11,653 nt of DNA from JBASEY01 sp049652745 (GTDB lineage Bacteria > CSSED10-310): the NCBI GenBank assembly GCA_049652745.1, contig JBASEY010000053.1, positions 1 through 11,653 of the forward strand, given 5' to 3'. Every line of letters starts with the position of its first letter. Position 1 is the first letter of the stretch. Below are positions 1 to 7,872 of the stretch, piece by piece. Made by a program: the position numbers and the translations under genes. The notes below the pieces were generated by a model that saw only the letters and a program-made list of their open reading frames with translations, had not been told where the DNA came from and did not search any database.

Positions 1-99
1 CGGATCATGACGTATTTGGATGATCTTAACGCAGAACCCATCATATTCAGGTGGAAATACCAACCTGAAGATGTATCGATAACAGGTCAACACCATTGA
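1..99 (+). CDS. Possible 3' end of a truncated gene
   Basis: Frame 1 is open from the window edge to a TGA at 97-99 and encodes 32 residues (begins RIMTYLDDLNAEP, ends TGQHH). The other two forward frames close early. The composition looks protein-like (YLDDLN, FRWKYQPEDV), but the piece is too short to assign to a family. It could be the C-terminus of a gene that starts before the window, or a chance open frame. Confidence 0.3.
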   Translation, partial: RIMTYLDDLNAEPIIFRWKYQPEDVSITGQHH

Positions 100-220
100 T
101 ATATCATTTAGGAATCAAAACACTAGAAATAAACGAAAACGAAGCAGAAAATACAGGTTTCTTTTTTTTGAGGGCCAGACTTCCAATTTTCCAATTTTGC
201 CCCAAATTAGAGGACAATAA

Positions 221-315
221 ATTCTGAATTCCAATACTTGGAAATTGGTTATTGAACATTGGATATTGGATATTGAAAACTCCCACCCCTTACGCCTTCC
301 CCCTTACCCCTTGCT
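221..315. repeat. Intergenic repeat A, copy 1
   Basis: This stretch contains 'acttggaaattggttattg', tandem 'ggatatt' units, 'gaaaactcc', and a pyrimidine-rich 'cttacgcctt' tail. It recurs at 4064-4140, and its core reappears in shortened form near 6192 and 11450. Such repeats recur between genes in several uncultured bacterial lineages. It has no coding sense. Confidence 0.75.
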
Positions 316-329
316 CTCTGCTCCATTAT

Positions 330-358
330 TTGCGCTTTTTCCTCTTCTTCTTTATAAA
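330..358 (+). promoter_or_regulatory. Predicted sigma70-type promoter for the 459-3953 gene
   Basis: TTGCGC (330-335) and TATAAA (353-358) are separated by exactly 17 bp. This would start transcription near 365 and give a leader of about 94 nt. It is a consensus match only. Confidence 0.45.
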
Positions 359-458
359 AGAATGTGAGATGTGTGTTTTTATACTGTGCTTTAATAAGTC
401 AAGCTGTTACCTTTTGATGAGATATGGGTTCTCTGGACGTCTCAAAGGAGAACAATAA

Positions 459-3400
459 ATGAAAAATTTTTTATTATTGATGAGTTTAATAACGGCTCAG
501 GTTGCTTTCGGCCAACTGAATACAATCATCGGTGACACAACATGTGAGACGAGCACGCCGTATTTACCCTGGTGGCATTTACTCAATTATTCCGAATCGC
601 AGTATGGAATACCCGCAGATGAGTGTGCCGTATTGGGAACAGATCCAGTTTTAATAACAAAAATCGGCTGGTACAACTGTTCCAATCCGCCTACAGCGAA
701 CTATTCACTGAATGTGTATATTGACCAAACTCCTGGCTTTTTCGATTTAAACAGCTTGTGCTCAACCCAGATTGCCAATGCAAACCTGGTCGCTTCAGAT
801 AAAACATTGACGAAAGACGGCCCTATCTGTTTTCTGACTCTGGACACACCATTTATGTATATTCATGGACACACGTTGATTATCTCTGTCTGTGACACGA
901 TGGATGGCAATGATTTCTCCTATCCACATTGGGCAGCGCAAGTATTTGTCGAAAATGGCTGTCTTCGGTGCTCAGACTCTTTTACTCTCGACTGCGATTT
1001 AACGACAGATGACATCGGACCTTCAAAACGCTGCGTTTCAGTCTGGCCGACCACTTGGCTTGAATATAGTCCTTACACATCGACGTACACGTTGACCATG
1101 CTTTCACCCGTAGGGCCAGAAGCGGGTTCCGTGTCGCCGTCTCCCGGAACCACCAATTACCCAATGAATGATATGGCAAACATCTCTGTCGCCGCCAATG
1201 CCGGTTTCGTTTTCGATTACTGGGAACTTGACGGTGCATTGTACTCGTATCATCGTGATGACACTGTTCTGATGGACACAGATCATACGCTTCAGGCATT
1301 TTTCAAACCGTTCACACTCCAGCCTTTGCCCTTTATAGAAGATTTCTCCGGCCAGGTGCCGGGTGCCATCCCTGCCGACTGGGAGAGATCACACACGAAT
1401 TGGCAGGTTTATCGTACGAGTAGCGCTGGTGGCGTTACACCTGAAATGAGCTTGATAGATTTCTCACCCGGCTATCCTGACTTATATCGATTGATTACAC
1501 CAAAATTGGACGGCACGTCGGCATCCCGGATTCTGTTGACATTCAAGCTTGAATATAGTGGTAATCGCGGTGAGTATAAGAGGCTTTACGTTCAAACATC
1601 GACAGATAACGGTAACTCCTGGCAGGATCGTTGGTCGGAACAGGCAGAATCCAGAAGAGGTGAGATTTCCGTCAATTTAGATGCAGTTGCAGGCATGGAA
1701 TTTGTGCTTGCATTTGTTTTTGAAGGAGACACTGAAGAAACCCAAAGATTGTGCATCGATGATATTTGTGTCGCTGAAGTGCGGGAGTGCGAGATGAAGA
1801 TTCCTGTCGGCAGGGGCTCTGTCGCTCCAGGGATTGGAAAGCATGTTATCCCGATGGACCGAGAAATCACGTTGCGTGCCCTGCCCTCATCAACCTGGTA
1901 TGCGTTCCATATCCTGAATTTTTCCTTTCTGTTCGATCCCGGTAATCCAGGATATACAAAAGAACTCGGAACTTATAGCCTTTGGATTCGCGGCGGCACC
2001 TGGGCTGCCGGCACATGGTATGTCACCAGCGAACGGCCTTCGAACTTGTACACGGTCAATCCTTCCAATGGCGCTCTGACGCTTGTCGGCCCGACGGGTC
2101 ATAACGCTCTTAGCGGTCTGGCTTATGACGACGTCAACGATATCATGTATGCCTGCTCAGAAACCCAACTGTTCACGATAAACAGATCAACCGGTGAATT
2201 GACGCTGGTCGGCTCATTTGGCCAATATCGATCAATCGCCGATCTAGCCTTTGGCAACGGCGTTTTATATGGTCATTGCCTGTATAACAACTGTATTTTC
2301 ACCATCGATACCGGTACCGGTGCAACAACGGCGCTCGGCTCACTCCAAATCAATCTCAGAGGTATCGATCAGGGTCTGGAATACGATAAAGATCACGACA
2401 GATTGTTTATGACATTATGGAACTTCCGCAATGACGAACGGTGTTATCTGGGCGAGGTCGACAAGACGAACGGCAGTGTTCTTCTTTGGACTCCGCTCGA
2501 TTTACGCGGTGACATCGATGGATTCGCGATTCCATACGGCATCGATCATCCTTGGAAATTCGACCGTTGGGAAGTTGACGGCGTTTTTTATTCCAACGAC
2601 CCCGTCACAACCTTGGTCATGGATACGGATTATTCCGTCCAAGCATTCTTCACAACGACTCAACCGACCCGTGTGCTGACCATGCTTCCTCCCGGCGGCA
2701 CAGGAACCGGCTCGGTATCACCTGTCCCAGGAACCCATGTTTACAGCACAGATCAAACGGCAACAATCGTCGCCGCTACCAACCACGGATCTCGCTTCGA
2801 ATACTGGGAAATTGACGGAGCCTTTGTTTCCGACGACCCTGTCAACACTCTGGAAATGAGCTCTGACCACATTGTGCAGGCGTTTTTCGCTGTCGACCCC
2901 CAGCAGTTTTGCAGTCCCGGCGAGATATTCTCCCAACCGGTTAATGCAACTCTTACCAAGTCCGATTCAGACGTTTACTTAGATTTGTTTAGCGCAGATG
3001 ATTTCACCGGCTTGACCGAACCGATTGTCGGCGTTGATTTTTGGGGTGTGGAATGGGATCGATCTTGGATACCTTGTGAAAAATCGTCATATGATTTTAT
3101 CATCCGCTTCTATGAATATGATGAACTACCTGAAACCTTGGTCTACGAAGAAATCATTACGGTGACAAAAGCCGTATCGGCAAAATACCTGTTCGACTAT
3201 CCCCGCTACGGTCCCGTCTATAAGTACACTGCAATGCTTTCCGAGCCCGTCACTTTGACGGATGGCTGGTTCTCCGTTCAAGCGGTCGACAGTGGTTCAT
3301 GTATCTTTTCATGGGTTGACGGCGGTTTTGTGACCAGTTCTATTGATCGTTACTATGCAGTGGAATCCAGAGGCTATTGGGGTAAAGGTTATCGGTGTGT

Positions 3401-3953
3401 TAACCTCGCTTTCTGTCTGCTTGGTGAATATTCAACACCGACACCGACATCTACTCCGACTATGTCGCCAACACCTACACCGACGGAGCCGCCTCCCACT
3501 GAGCCACCGGAGCCGACTCCAACAGAGCCGCCTGATAGCACACCGACGCCAACACCTGAACCCACACCGGGCCGTCCGCTGGGCGTTAGATTAAAGATGC
3601 CGGACATGGTTCATCCCGGTGATGAGTTCGCGATTATCGGTTATCTGGACAACCCGGGTGTACCCCTGAGCAATGTACCGACATTCTTTATTTTGGAGGT
3701 GTACGGCAAATTCTGGTTCTGGCCGTCCTGGGTTTATTTCGACGATCCGGATTACTCGGACATCGATTACAGATCTATCGATGTTCCAAGCGGAACGACC
3801 GAAGTTGACGTCATTCCGGTATTTACCTGGCCGGATACTGGGCAGGATACCGTGCCAGGCCTGGGATTCTTCGGTGCGATGCTGAATCCGGAAATGAACG
3901 ATATCATGGGGGAAATAGCATATCAGGAATGGGGATACGGGCCGTCCCGTTAG
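459..3953 (+). CDS. Large secreted multidomain surface protein (InlB-type repeats, cleaved-adhesin-like and propeller-like modules)
   Basis: The product is 1164 residues. ATG 459 is supported by AGGAG at 446-450, 8 nt upstream, and by a signal peptide (residues 1-18, ending VAFG|Q), so the protein is exported. Domains in order: a Cys-containing beta-rich region (30-205); an InlB B-type/'bacterial repeat' unit (211-282, with GSVSPSPGT, FDYWELDG, LQAFF); a MAM or cleaved-adhesin-like jelly roll (292-439, with FIEDFSG and CIDDICV); the front half of a second B-repeat (446-482); a propeller-like insert with NLYTVNPSNGALTLVG-type repeats (517-692); the back half of the B-repeat (697-732); a third complete B-repeat (738-811); an unassigned region (817-990); a Thr/Pro/Glu linker (992-1037); and a C-terminal domain (1040-1164) with FILEVYGKFWFWP that resembles the N-termini of the SUMF1 proteins at 4373 and 8385. 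The role is probably adhesion or extracellular binding. The domain calls are by eye. Confidence 0.85.
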   Translation: MKNFLLLMSLITAQVAFGQLNTIIGDTTCETSTPYLPWWHLLNYSESQYGIPADECAVLGTDPVLITKIGWYNCSNPPTANYSLNVYIDQTPGFFDLNSLCSTQIANANLVASDKTLTKDGPICFLTLDTPFMYIHGHTLIISVCDTMDGNDFSYPHWAAQVFVENGCLRCSDSFTLDCDLTTDDIGPSKRCVSVWPTTWLEYSPYTSTYTLTMLSPVGPEAGSVSPSPGTTNYPMNDMANISVAANAGFVFDYWELDGALYSYHRDDTVLMDTDHTLQAFFKPFTLQPLPFIEDFSGQVPGAIPADWERSHTNWQVYRTSSAGGVTPEMSLIDFSPGYPDLYRLITPKLDGTSASRILLTFKLEYSGNRGEYKRLYVQTSTDNGNSWQDRWSEQAESRRGEISVNLDAVAGMEFVLAFVFEGDTEETQRLCIDDICVAEVRECEMKIPVGRGSVAPGIGKHVIPMDREITLRALPSSTWYAFHILNFSFLFDPGNPGYTKELGTYSLWIRGGTWAAGTWYVTSERPSNLYTVNPSNGALTLVGPTGHNALSGLAYDDVNDIMYACSETQLFTINRSTGELTLVGSFGQYRSIADLAFGNGVLYGHCLYNNCIFTIDTGTGATTALGSLQINLRGIDQGLEYDKDHDRLFMTLWNFRNDERCYLGEVDKTNGSVLLWTPLDLRGDIDGFAIPYGIDHPWKFDRWEVDGVFYSNDPVTTLVMDTDYSVQAFFTTTQPTRVLTMLPPGGTGTGSVSPVPGTHVYSTDQTATIVAATNHGSRFEYWEIDGAFVSDDPVNTLEMSSDHIVQAFFAVDPQQFCSPGEIFSQPVNATLTKSDSDVYLDLFSADDFTGLTEPIVGVDFWGVEWDRSWIPCEKSSYDFIIRFYEYDELPETLVYEEIITVTKAVSAKYLFDYPRYGPVYKYTAMLSEPVTLTDGWFSVQAVDSGSCIFSWVDGGFVTSSIDRYYAVESRGYWGKGYRCVNLAFCLLGEYSTPTPTSTPTMSPTPTPTEPPPTEPPEPTPTEPPDSTPTPTPEPTPGRPLGVRLKMPDMVHPGDEFAIIGYLDNPGVPLSNVPTFFILEVYGKFWFWPSWVYFDDPDYSDIDYRSIDVPSGTTEVDVIPVFTWPDTGQDTVPGLGFFGAMLNPEMNDIMGEIAYQEWGYGPSR

Positions 3954-4025
3954 CGCGCTCTGCGAGCGCTTCAGTCCTGAGCCCTGAGTCCTGAGTGCTG
4001 AGCTGTGAGATTTTCAGATGATTTA
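3954..4025. repeat. Intergenic repeat C, copy 1: hairpin plus CTGAGTC tandem
   Basis: Immediately after the TAG stop, GCGCTC (3955-3960) and GAGCGC (3964-3969) form a 6-bp stem with a 3-nt loop. About five imperfect 'ctgagtc/ctgagc' units (3974-4009) and 'gattttcagatgattta' follow. A related block is at 7809-7872. The hairpin has no T-run, so it is a weak terminator candidate at best. Confidence 0.6.
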
Positions 4026-4063
4026 TGTTTTCTGAGTTTTCTTTATGGTGGTCGATGACTATA

Positions 4064-4140
4064 GATTCTGAATTCCTACACTTGGAAATTGGTTATTGGA
4101 TATTGGATATTGAAAACTCCACTCCCTTACGTCTTACCTC
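4064..4140. repeat. Intergenic repeat A, copy 2
   Basis: This is closely similar to 221-315, sharing 'attctgaattcc', 'acttggaaattggttattg', 'ggatattggatattgaaaac' and a 'cccttacgtcttacc' tail. It differs by small indels. No gene is present. Confidence 0.75.
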
Positions 4141-4372
4141 TCTTTTTTCATCACTCAGTAACAACGCGTTATTTGAAAGTGACCTTGCATCCTCAATATC
4201 TGTTTGAACACGATTCCAAAGATTACAAAAATGGGCGCAATTAGATTCCGAGAAAGAAAAGACTAATCCTGGTAATCCTTTAATCCTGTAATCGTGTTCA
4301 GACAAAGAAGCGTTCCCCCTTCAGCATTTGCATCGTCCACCTACGGACAAAACTGGTTCTCGACAGCATACA
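4138..4372. repeat. Repeat B, copy 1: block downstream of the first SUMF1 gene
   Basis: About 235 bp are alignable with 6180-6410, starting in 'cctctctttt' and running into the 3' ends of the two SUMF1 genes. It contains 'gtttgaacacgattccaaag', the 'taatcctttaatcctg' motif (4264-4302) and 'gtgttcagacaaagaagcg'. Because it abuts the gene ends, the paralogs seem to have been duplicated together with their 3' flanks. Confidence 0.75.
4333..4350 (-). other. Small inverted repeat downstream of VR-like region 1
   Basis: TCGTCC and GGACAA flank a 6-nt loop, 23 nt beyond the stop codon of the 4373-5812 gene. Read on the gene's strand this is TTGTCC/GGACGA, giving five or six pairs including one T-G wobble. 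The same position in the other two paralogs has the same fold, at 6371-6388 and 8345-8362, where the last has a perfect 6-bp stem. DGR targets often have a hairpin just downstream of the VR, although this stem is shorter than the well-studied examples. Confidence 0.35.
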
Positions 4373-5812
4373 TCAGAACGATACTGTCCTCACAAGGCGG
4401 AAGCCCAGGTTGTTGTACGAGCCCGACGGAGTGCCCCAGTTGCGAAACGCTGACCGGCAGCTCCTGGCGCTGCTGTACCAACTGCCGCCCCGGCTGATGC
4501 GGCGGGAACCGGAACCCGGGCCGACGTAGTCGGTCACCGTTCCCGTTGGATAATCTGCATACCAATCCCAGCACCACTCCCAGACATTCCCATGCACATC
4601 CCTCAGATTCCAGGGATTCGGCAGCTTGCTTCCCACAACTTCCGCCTTACCGGGATTGTTGGCGCAGTAAACAGAATACTGCAGCAACGTTAGATGCGTC
4701 CCCGGCGTGCAGGAATCACAATTACTGGGATTATAATTCGGTTCGTAACACGAAAACGAACCACTTGTGCCGGCACGGCAAAAATACTCCCATTCTCCTT
4801 CAGTCGGCAAGCGATACCCGTTTGCATTGAAATTACAATAGAATGGACCTGTCGTATAATTCGAGGCTGTCACGGATATCGTATATCCGGCATCCGTATA
4901 ATAGCACCGCGTGAACCCGTTCGCCAACGATAACAGGTTTGCAAACAACACTGACTCATACCAGGTGATTTCCTGCACAGGGTGGTTCATGCTCGGGCTG
5001 TAATAGGTATTAGTTGGATCATCCGGCAATGTCCCCTGAACAGATTTAAGATCCGCCCACATCTGACGAGAAACCTCCGTTTCCATCACCGCGAGGTTCC
5101 TCGTCAAAATGTGCGTGAACTGCGCTTCATAGCTACCTCGACAGGGTTCCTCATCCGGTGATCCCTGAGTGAACGATCCGGCACGAACAAACAGCATGTT
5201 TCCCACAATCTGGTCTAGGGCATACAATTCACCGGGCTCAAAAGGCGGAGTCGGAGTCGAAGTCGGTGTCGGGGTGTTGGTCGGATAAGGGGTATAGGTG
5301 GGATAAGGGGTCCAGGTAGGCACACTCGTAGGCGTCTGAGTCGGATCAGGCGTATAACTGGGGGTTGGAGTCCACTTGTGAGCGGAATCAAGCCAGAAAT
5401 CCTGAAAATCATAGTTCCAGGTATCCATGTCCAAAAACCAGGCGCCCCAGAATACTATCGGCCCGAAGGGAATAAACTCATCGATATTCTCGAAATCAAA
5501 CTCCAGGAAAAGTATATAGGATTCATCAGGGTAAATATCATGAATTTCAAAATCCACCTCCTGTAAGAATAACGGCCAGAAAAAATACTCTCCCAGCACC
5601 TCAAGAATACCGAAGATGGTCGCCCCTGGCGTCACCGCGCCATGATTGTTCAGGTAAAGCTCGGCCTTGAAATGGTCAAATGAAATGAATCCGCCATCAT
5701 TCAAACGCATCTCGACATCGATATCGACGACAGCGTCTGCCGATGGCAGTAAGCACCACATCAGGATGCTTGAAAGAACCACTGTTTTGATTCGCCAATT
5801 AAAGTTTTTCAT
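4373..5812 (-). CDS. Secreted SUMF1/FGE-fold protein with shared N-terminal domain, VR-like C-terminus (paralog 1)
   Basis: The product is 479 residues from the ATG at 5812. This start is preferred because GGAGGAG lies just upstream and a signal peptide begins there (MKNFNWR...LPSADA|V, cut near 27). Residues 28-146 form a beta-rich domain with FGILEVLGEYFFWP and FWGAWFLD, shared with the 8385 protein and with the C-terminus of the 459 protein. Residues 147-190 are a Thr-Pro linker. Residues 205-476 are the FGE/SUMF1 fold: GSFTQGS, SRQMWADL, HPVQEITW, GYRLPTEGEWEYFCRAG, DVHGNVWEWCWDWY, RGGSW, RSAFRNW, GFRLVR. The paired cysteines used by true formylglycine-generating enzymes are not at the expected place, so a binding role fits better than an enzymatic one. 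The many Cys residues suit an extracytoplasmic protein. The last 110 coding bases resemble a DGR variable region. Confidence 0.88.
   Translation of the reverse strand: MKNFNWRIKTVVLSSILMWCLLPSADAVVDIDVEMRLNDGGFISFDHFKAELYLNNHGAVTPGATIFGILEVLGEYFFWPLFLQEVDFEIHDIYPDESYILFLEFDFENIDEFIPFGPIVFWGAWFLDMDTWNYDFQDFWLDSAHKWTPTPSYTPDPTQTPTSVPTWTPYPTYTPYPTNTPTPTSTPTPPFEPGELYALDQIVGNMLFVRAGSFTQGSPDEEPCRGSYEAQFTHILTRNLAVMETEVSRQMWADLKSVQGTLPDDPTNTYYSPSMNHPVQEITWYESVLFANLLSLANGFTRCYYTDAGYTISVTASNYTTGPFYCNFNANGYRLPTEGEWEYFCRAGTSGSFSCYEPNYNPSNCDSCTPGTHLTLLQYSVYCANNPGKAEVVGSKLPNPWNLRDVHGNVWEWCWDWYADYPTGTVTDYVGPGSGSRRISRGGSWYSSARSCRSAFRNWGTPSGSYNNLGFRLVRTVSF
4406..4516 (-). other. Candidate DGR variable region, paralog 1
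   Basis: This covers codons 433-469, from the residues after DYVGP to the Leu before GFRLVRTVSF. Relative to the paralog at 8385, the core (4406-4504) differs at 21 of 96 aligned bases, leaving out one codon-length indel. Twelve differences are at codon position 1, seven at position 2 and two at position 3. Fifteen of the 21 have an A in one copy. Variable codons mostly end in C (CGC, AGC, TAC, AGC, AGC, AAC, GGC, AAC), as expected from mutagenised AAC template codons. The 33 bases that follow differ at only three sites, all synonymous, like the invariant 3' segment of a DGR target. Confidence 0.6.
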
Positions 5813-5956
5813 AATTAATACACTCCTCCGACTTAAACGACTGATGACTAAAGAAATGTCGAGCAATACCAGAGATCAACTTTACCTTTTTGGAAAAACT
5901 ATTTTTAAGTAACGTTTCTCTCCCACAACATTTCAAAGAATCCATGAATTGCTGTG

Positions 5957-5985
5957 ATTTTTTCACAAATCAAAAAAAATGTCAA
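5957..5985 (-). promoter_or_regulatory. Possible promoter of SUMF1 paralog 1
   Basis: On the minus strand, a perfect TTGACA (5980-5985) is followed after 17 bp by AAAAAT (5957-5962), a 4/6 match to TATAAT. It would give a leader of about 140 nt. The -10 box is weak, so another start within 5813-5950 is possible. Confidence 0.3.
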
Positions 5986-5990
5986 GAGCG

Positions 5991-6270
5991 AAAAAGTCTC
6001 AATTTGATTTGTAACCATTTTTTACTCCTTCTGTATCAATATTTGCAATATAGGTTGAGTGATTTGTGAACTACCTTTATAACCGCATTAGAACAATCGA
6101 AATCCCATCGTTGATCAAGATATTATTCGTGTCTATTTGCAGTTCTTCCTACCCCTCACCCCTTACGCCTTACCCCTCATCCCTCTCTTTTCAACACTTG
6201 GTAACTGGTTATTTGAAAGCGACCTTGCATTCTCAATGACTGTTTGAACACGATTCCAAAGATTACAAAG
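5991..6270. repeat. Long repeat D, copy 1 (upstream of SUMF1 paralog 1)
   Basis: About 280 bp align with 11256-11527. Shared stretches include 'ttctgtatcaatat', 'gagtgatt', 'ctttataaccg', 'agaacaatc', 'cccctcaccccttacgcct' and 'caatgactgttt'. The 3' part of this copy merges with repeat B copy 2. No coding potential is seen. Confidence 0.8.
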
Positions 6271-6410
6271 ATGGGCACGATTAGACTCTGAGAAAAAAAG
6301 ACTAATCCTGGTAATCCTTTAACCCTGAAATCGTGTTCAGACAAAGAAGCGTCTCCCTTCGACATTCGCATTGTCCATCTGCGGACGAAACCGGTTCTCG
6401 ACAGCTCACA
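6180..6410. repeat. Repeat B, copy 2: block downstream of the dockerin-SUMF1 gene
   Basis: About 230 bp are homologous to 4138-4372 and run directly to the stop codon of the 6411 gene. The 'taatcctttaaccctg' motif is at 6302-6341. The hairpin-like arms TTGTCC/GGACGA are at 6371-6388. Homology between the copies continues into the coding sequence, with only the VR-like segment strongly divergent. Confidence 0.75.
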
Positions 6411-7625
6411 TTAGAATGAAACTGTCCTCACGAGGCGAAAGCCCAGGCCGTAGCTTCTGTGCGTCGGAAAATTCCAGCCGCGAAACGCTGACCGGGTGAA
6501 CATGGGGTATTTGTCCCAACTGCCGCCCCGGTAGATGCGGCCGGAAGCGAAACTCGGGCCGACATAGTCGGTCACTGTTCCCGATGGATAAGAATCTACA
6601 TACCAGTCCCAGCACCACTCAAAGACATTCCCATGCACATCCTTCAGATTCCAAGGATTCGGCAGCTTGCTTCCCACAACTGCAGTCTCCCAGGAAGAGT
6701 TCGCACAGAAGACACAATACTGCTCCAATGTTGGAAGCATCCCTTGCTCGCAGGTAAAACAATTATCGAAATTATAATACCGTTCGTCACACGAAAACGG
6801 ACCACTTGTGCCGGCTCGAGCAAAGTATTCCCATTCCCCTTCCGTCGGCAATCGATACCCATCCGCATTGAAATTACAAAAGATTGGTTCAAACATATAA
6901 TTTTCATCTGTCACAGGTATCGTATATCCGGCATCCGTGTAATAACACTGCGCGAAACCGTTCTGTAACGATAAAAGGTTTGCAAACAACACCGACTCAT
7001 TCCAAATGTTTTGCTGCACAGGGTGGTTCATGGTCGGGCTGAAATCGGTATCGCTTGGATCAGCCGGCAATGTCCCTTGAACGGCTTTAAGATCTGCCCA
7101 CATTTGACGGGAAACCGCCGTTTCCATTACCGCGAGGTTCCTTGTCAAAATGTGTGTAAACTGAGGTCCTTCATCGTTGTCGCGACAGGGTTCCGTATTC
7201 GGCGATCCCTGTGTGAACGATCCGGCAGGCACAAAACGCATATTTACCACAATCGGGTCGGTGGCAACCAAATCACCGGGCATAGGAGTCAGAGTCGGAG
7301 TCGGGGTTCCCAGGGGATCTTCACACGCGCCTGTTCCCAACACCGTTAGAAATATCAACTGAGCGTCCGCCGACGTCACTCTGCCGCTGCCATCGCAGTC
7401 CGCCGCACATTCCTCTTCGTATGTCGGCGAATACTGGCCCAACGTAATGAAAAACGCCAGTTGAGCATCCGCAGCGGTTATCCTGGCATCCAGGTTAACA
7501 TCGCCATGATGGATGCAATCAGATACAGCCGATCGAGCGGCAATCCCTGAATAACCCACAAACACAATGACCATGCAGACAGCTAACGCTTTCAAAACTA
7601 TCGTATGAACCCTTGACTGTTTCAT
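6411..7625 (-). CDS. Secreted dockerin-SUMF1/FGE-fold protein with VR-like C-terminus (paralog 2)
   Basis: The product is 404 residues. ATG 7625 follows GAGGAGG with about 8 nt spacing, and a hydrophobic signal segment starts there (residues 10-30). Residues 37-105 are a type I dockerin-like pair of calcium-binding F-hand motifs: GDVNLDARITAADAQ and DCDGSGRVTSADAQ, each followed by a helix ending VLG or TLG. This would bind calcium and, by family, a cohesin partner, though no cohesin is visible here. A short Thr-Pro linker (106-117) leads to the SUMF1 fold at 128-401, with GSFTQGS, GYRLPTEGEWEYFARAG, DVHGNVFEWCWDWY, RGGSW, RSAFRGW and GFRLVRTVSF. The N-terminus replaces the domain found in the other two paralogs, indicating module swapping. 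The catalytic cysteine pair of true formylglycine-generating enzymes is not evident. Confidence 0.88.
   Translation of the reverse strand: MKQSRVHTIVLKALAVCMVIVFVGYSGIAARSAVSDCIHHGDVNLDARITAADAQLAFFITLGQYSPTYEEECAADCDGSGRVTSADAQLIFLTVLGTGACEDPLGTPTPTLTPMPGDLVATDPIVVNMRFVPAGSFTQGSPNTEPCRDNDEGPQFTHILTRNLAVMETAVSRQMWADLKAVQGTLPADPSDTDFSPTMNHPVQQNIWNESVLFANLLSLQNGFAQCYYTDAGYTIPVTDENYMFEPIFCNFNADGYRLPTEGEWEYFARAGTSGPFSCDERYYNFDNCFTCEQGMLPTLEQYCVFCANSSWETAVVGSKLPNPWNLKDVHGNVFEWCWDWYVDSYPSGTVTDYVGPSFASGRIYRGGSWDKYPMFTRSAFRGWNFPTHRSYGLGFRLVRTVSF
6444..6554 (-). other. Candidate DGR variable region, paralog 2
   Basis: This covers codons 358-394 and is the most divergent of the three copies. It keeps the scaffold residues R-I-x-RGGSW, RSAFR-W, P and LGFRLVRTVSF. 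The intervening residues differ from both other copies: SFASG at the front, DKYPMFT after the Trp, and THRSYG before the Leu. Many changes are again at codon positions 1 and 2 (TAC against AGC and GGC; GAC against TAC and GCC; GGC against AAC and CAC). A few differences, such as AAA against AGC or AAC, do not fit simple adenine mutagenesis of one shared template. Confidence 0.5.
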
Positions 7626-7687
7626 CAGTAAAACCTCCTCATTGACGACTATTCTACAAAATCTCAAACACGTCTACGATTATGCAA

Positions 7688-7716
7688 ATTATATACAATC
7701 AATAAAGCATTCGCAA
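7688..7716 (-). promoter_or_regulatory. Predicted sigma70-type promoter of the dockerin-SUMF1 gene
   Basis: On the minus strand, TTGCGA (7711-7716) and a perfect TATAAT (7688-7693) are 17 bp apart. They are preceded by an A-rich stretch and predict a leader of about 55 nt ending in a strong GAGGAGG ribosome binding site. This is the best promoter in the window. Confidence 0.6.
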
Positions 7717-7772
7717 TTTTTTTCAGCAAATTCATCTGACAGCCTAACGCTATCGCCGATACATGATGAGTA

Positions 7773-7794
7773 GCGTTCCGTTGGCGCGGAACGC
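7773..7794. repeat. Inverted repeat, 8-bp stem
   Basis: GCGTTCCG (7773-7780) and CGGAACGC (7787-7794) pair perfectly around TTGGCG. No T-run follows on either strand, so it is more likely part of the GC-hairpin intergenic repeat family than a terminator. Related words recur at 7791-7800 and 7938-7956. Confidence 0.6.
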
Positions 7795-7808
7795 CGTTCC
7801 TGGTTGGA

Positions 7809-7872
7809 GCGCTCTATGCGCGCTTCAGTGCTGAATCCTGAGTGCTGAGTCAGGGGATTTTCAGTTGATTTT
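7809..7872. repeat. Intergenic repeat C, copy 2
   Basis: This matches 3955-4025, with 'gcgctct', 'gcgcttcagt', 'cctgagtgctgag' and 'gattttcag-tgatttta'. It has fewer CTGAG units than copy 1. Confidence 0.65.

Larger units (their letters stand above)
100..458. other. Intergenic region upstream of the large secreted protein
   Basis: No convincing gene is present; the short ORFs here are low-complexity. It holds a T-run near 162-170, short 'ttccaatttt' direct repeats at 181-196, the intergenic repeat at 221-315, the predicted promoter at 330-358 and a leader of roughly 90 nt before the ATG at 459. Confidence 0.6.

Noticed and set aside
3389..3607. Gly/Val-rich minus-strand frame in the large gene
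   Set aside because: It is the complement of the Thr-Pro linker codons, as expected for any ACN/CCN-rich repeat.
3954..3970. Intrinsic terminator after the large gene
   Set aside because: The stem is 6 bp with a 3-nt loop but no T-run follows, and the same block occurs at 7809 away from a gene end.
4546..4933. Plus-strand open frames opposite the SUMF1 genes (also around 6633-6968, 8454-8848, 9129-9462)
   Set aside because: They lie antisense to strongly supported genes, lack ribosome binding sites, and similar shadows recur in each paralog because the genes themselves are similar.
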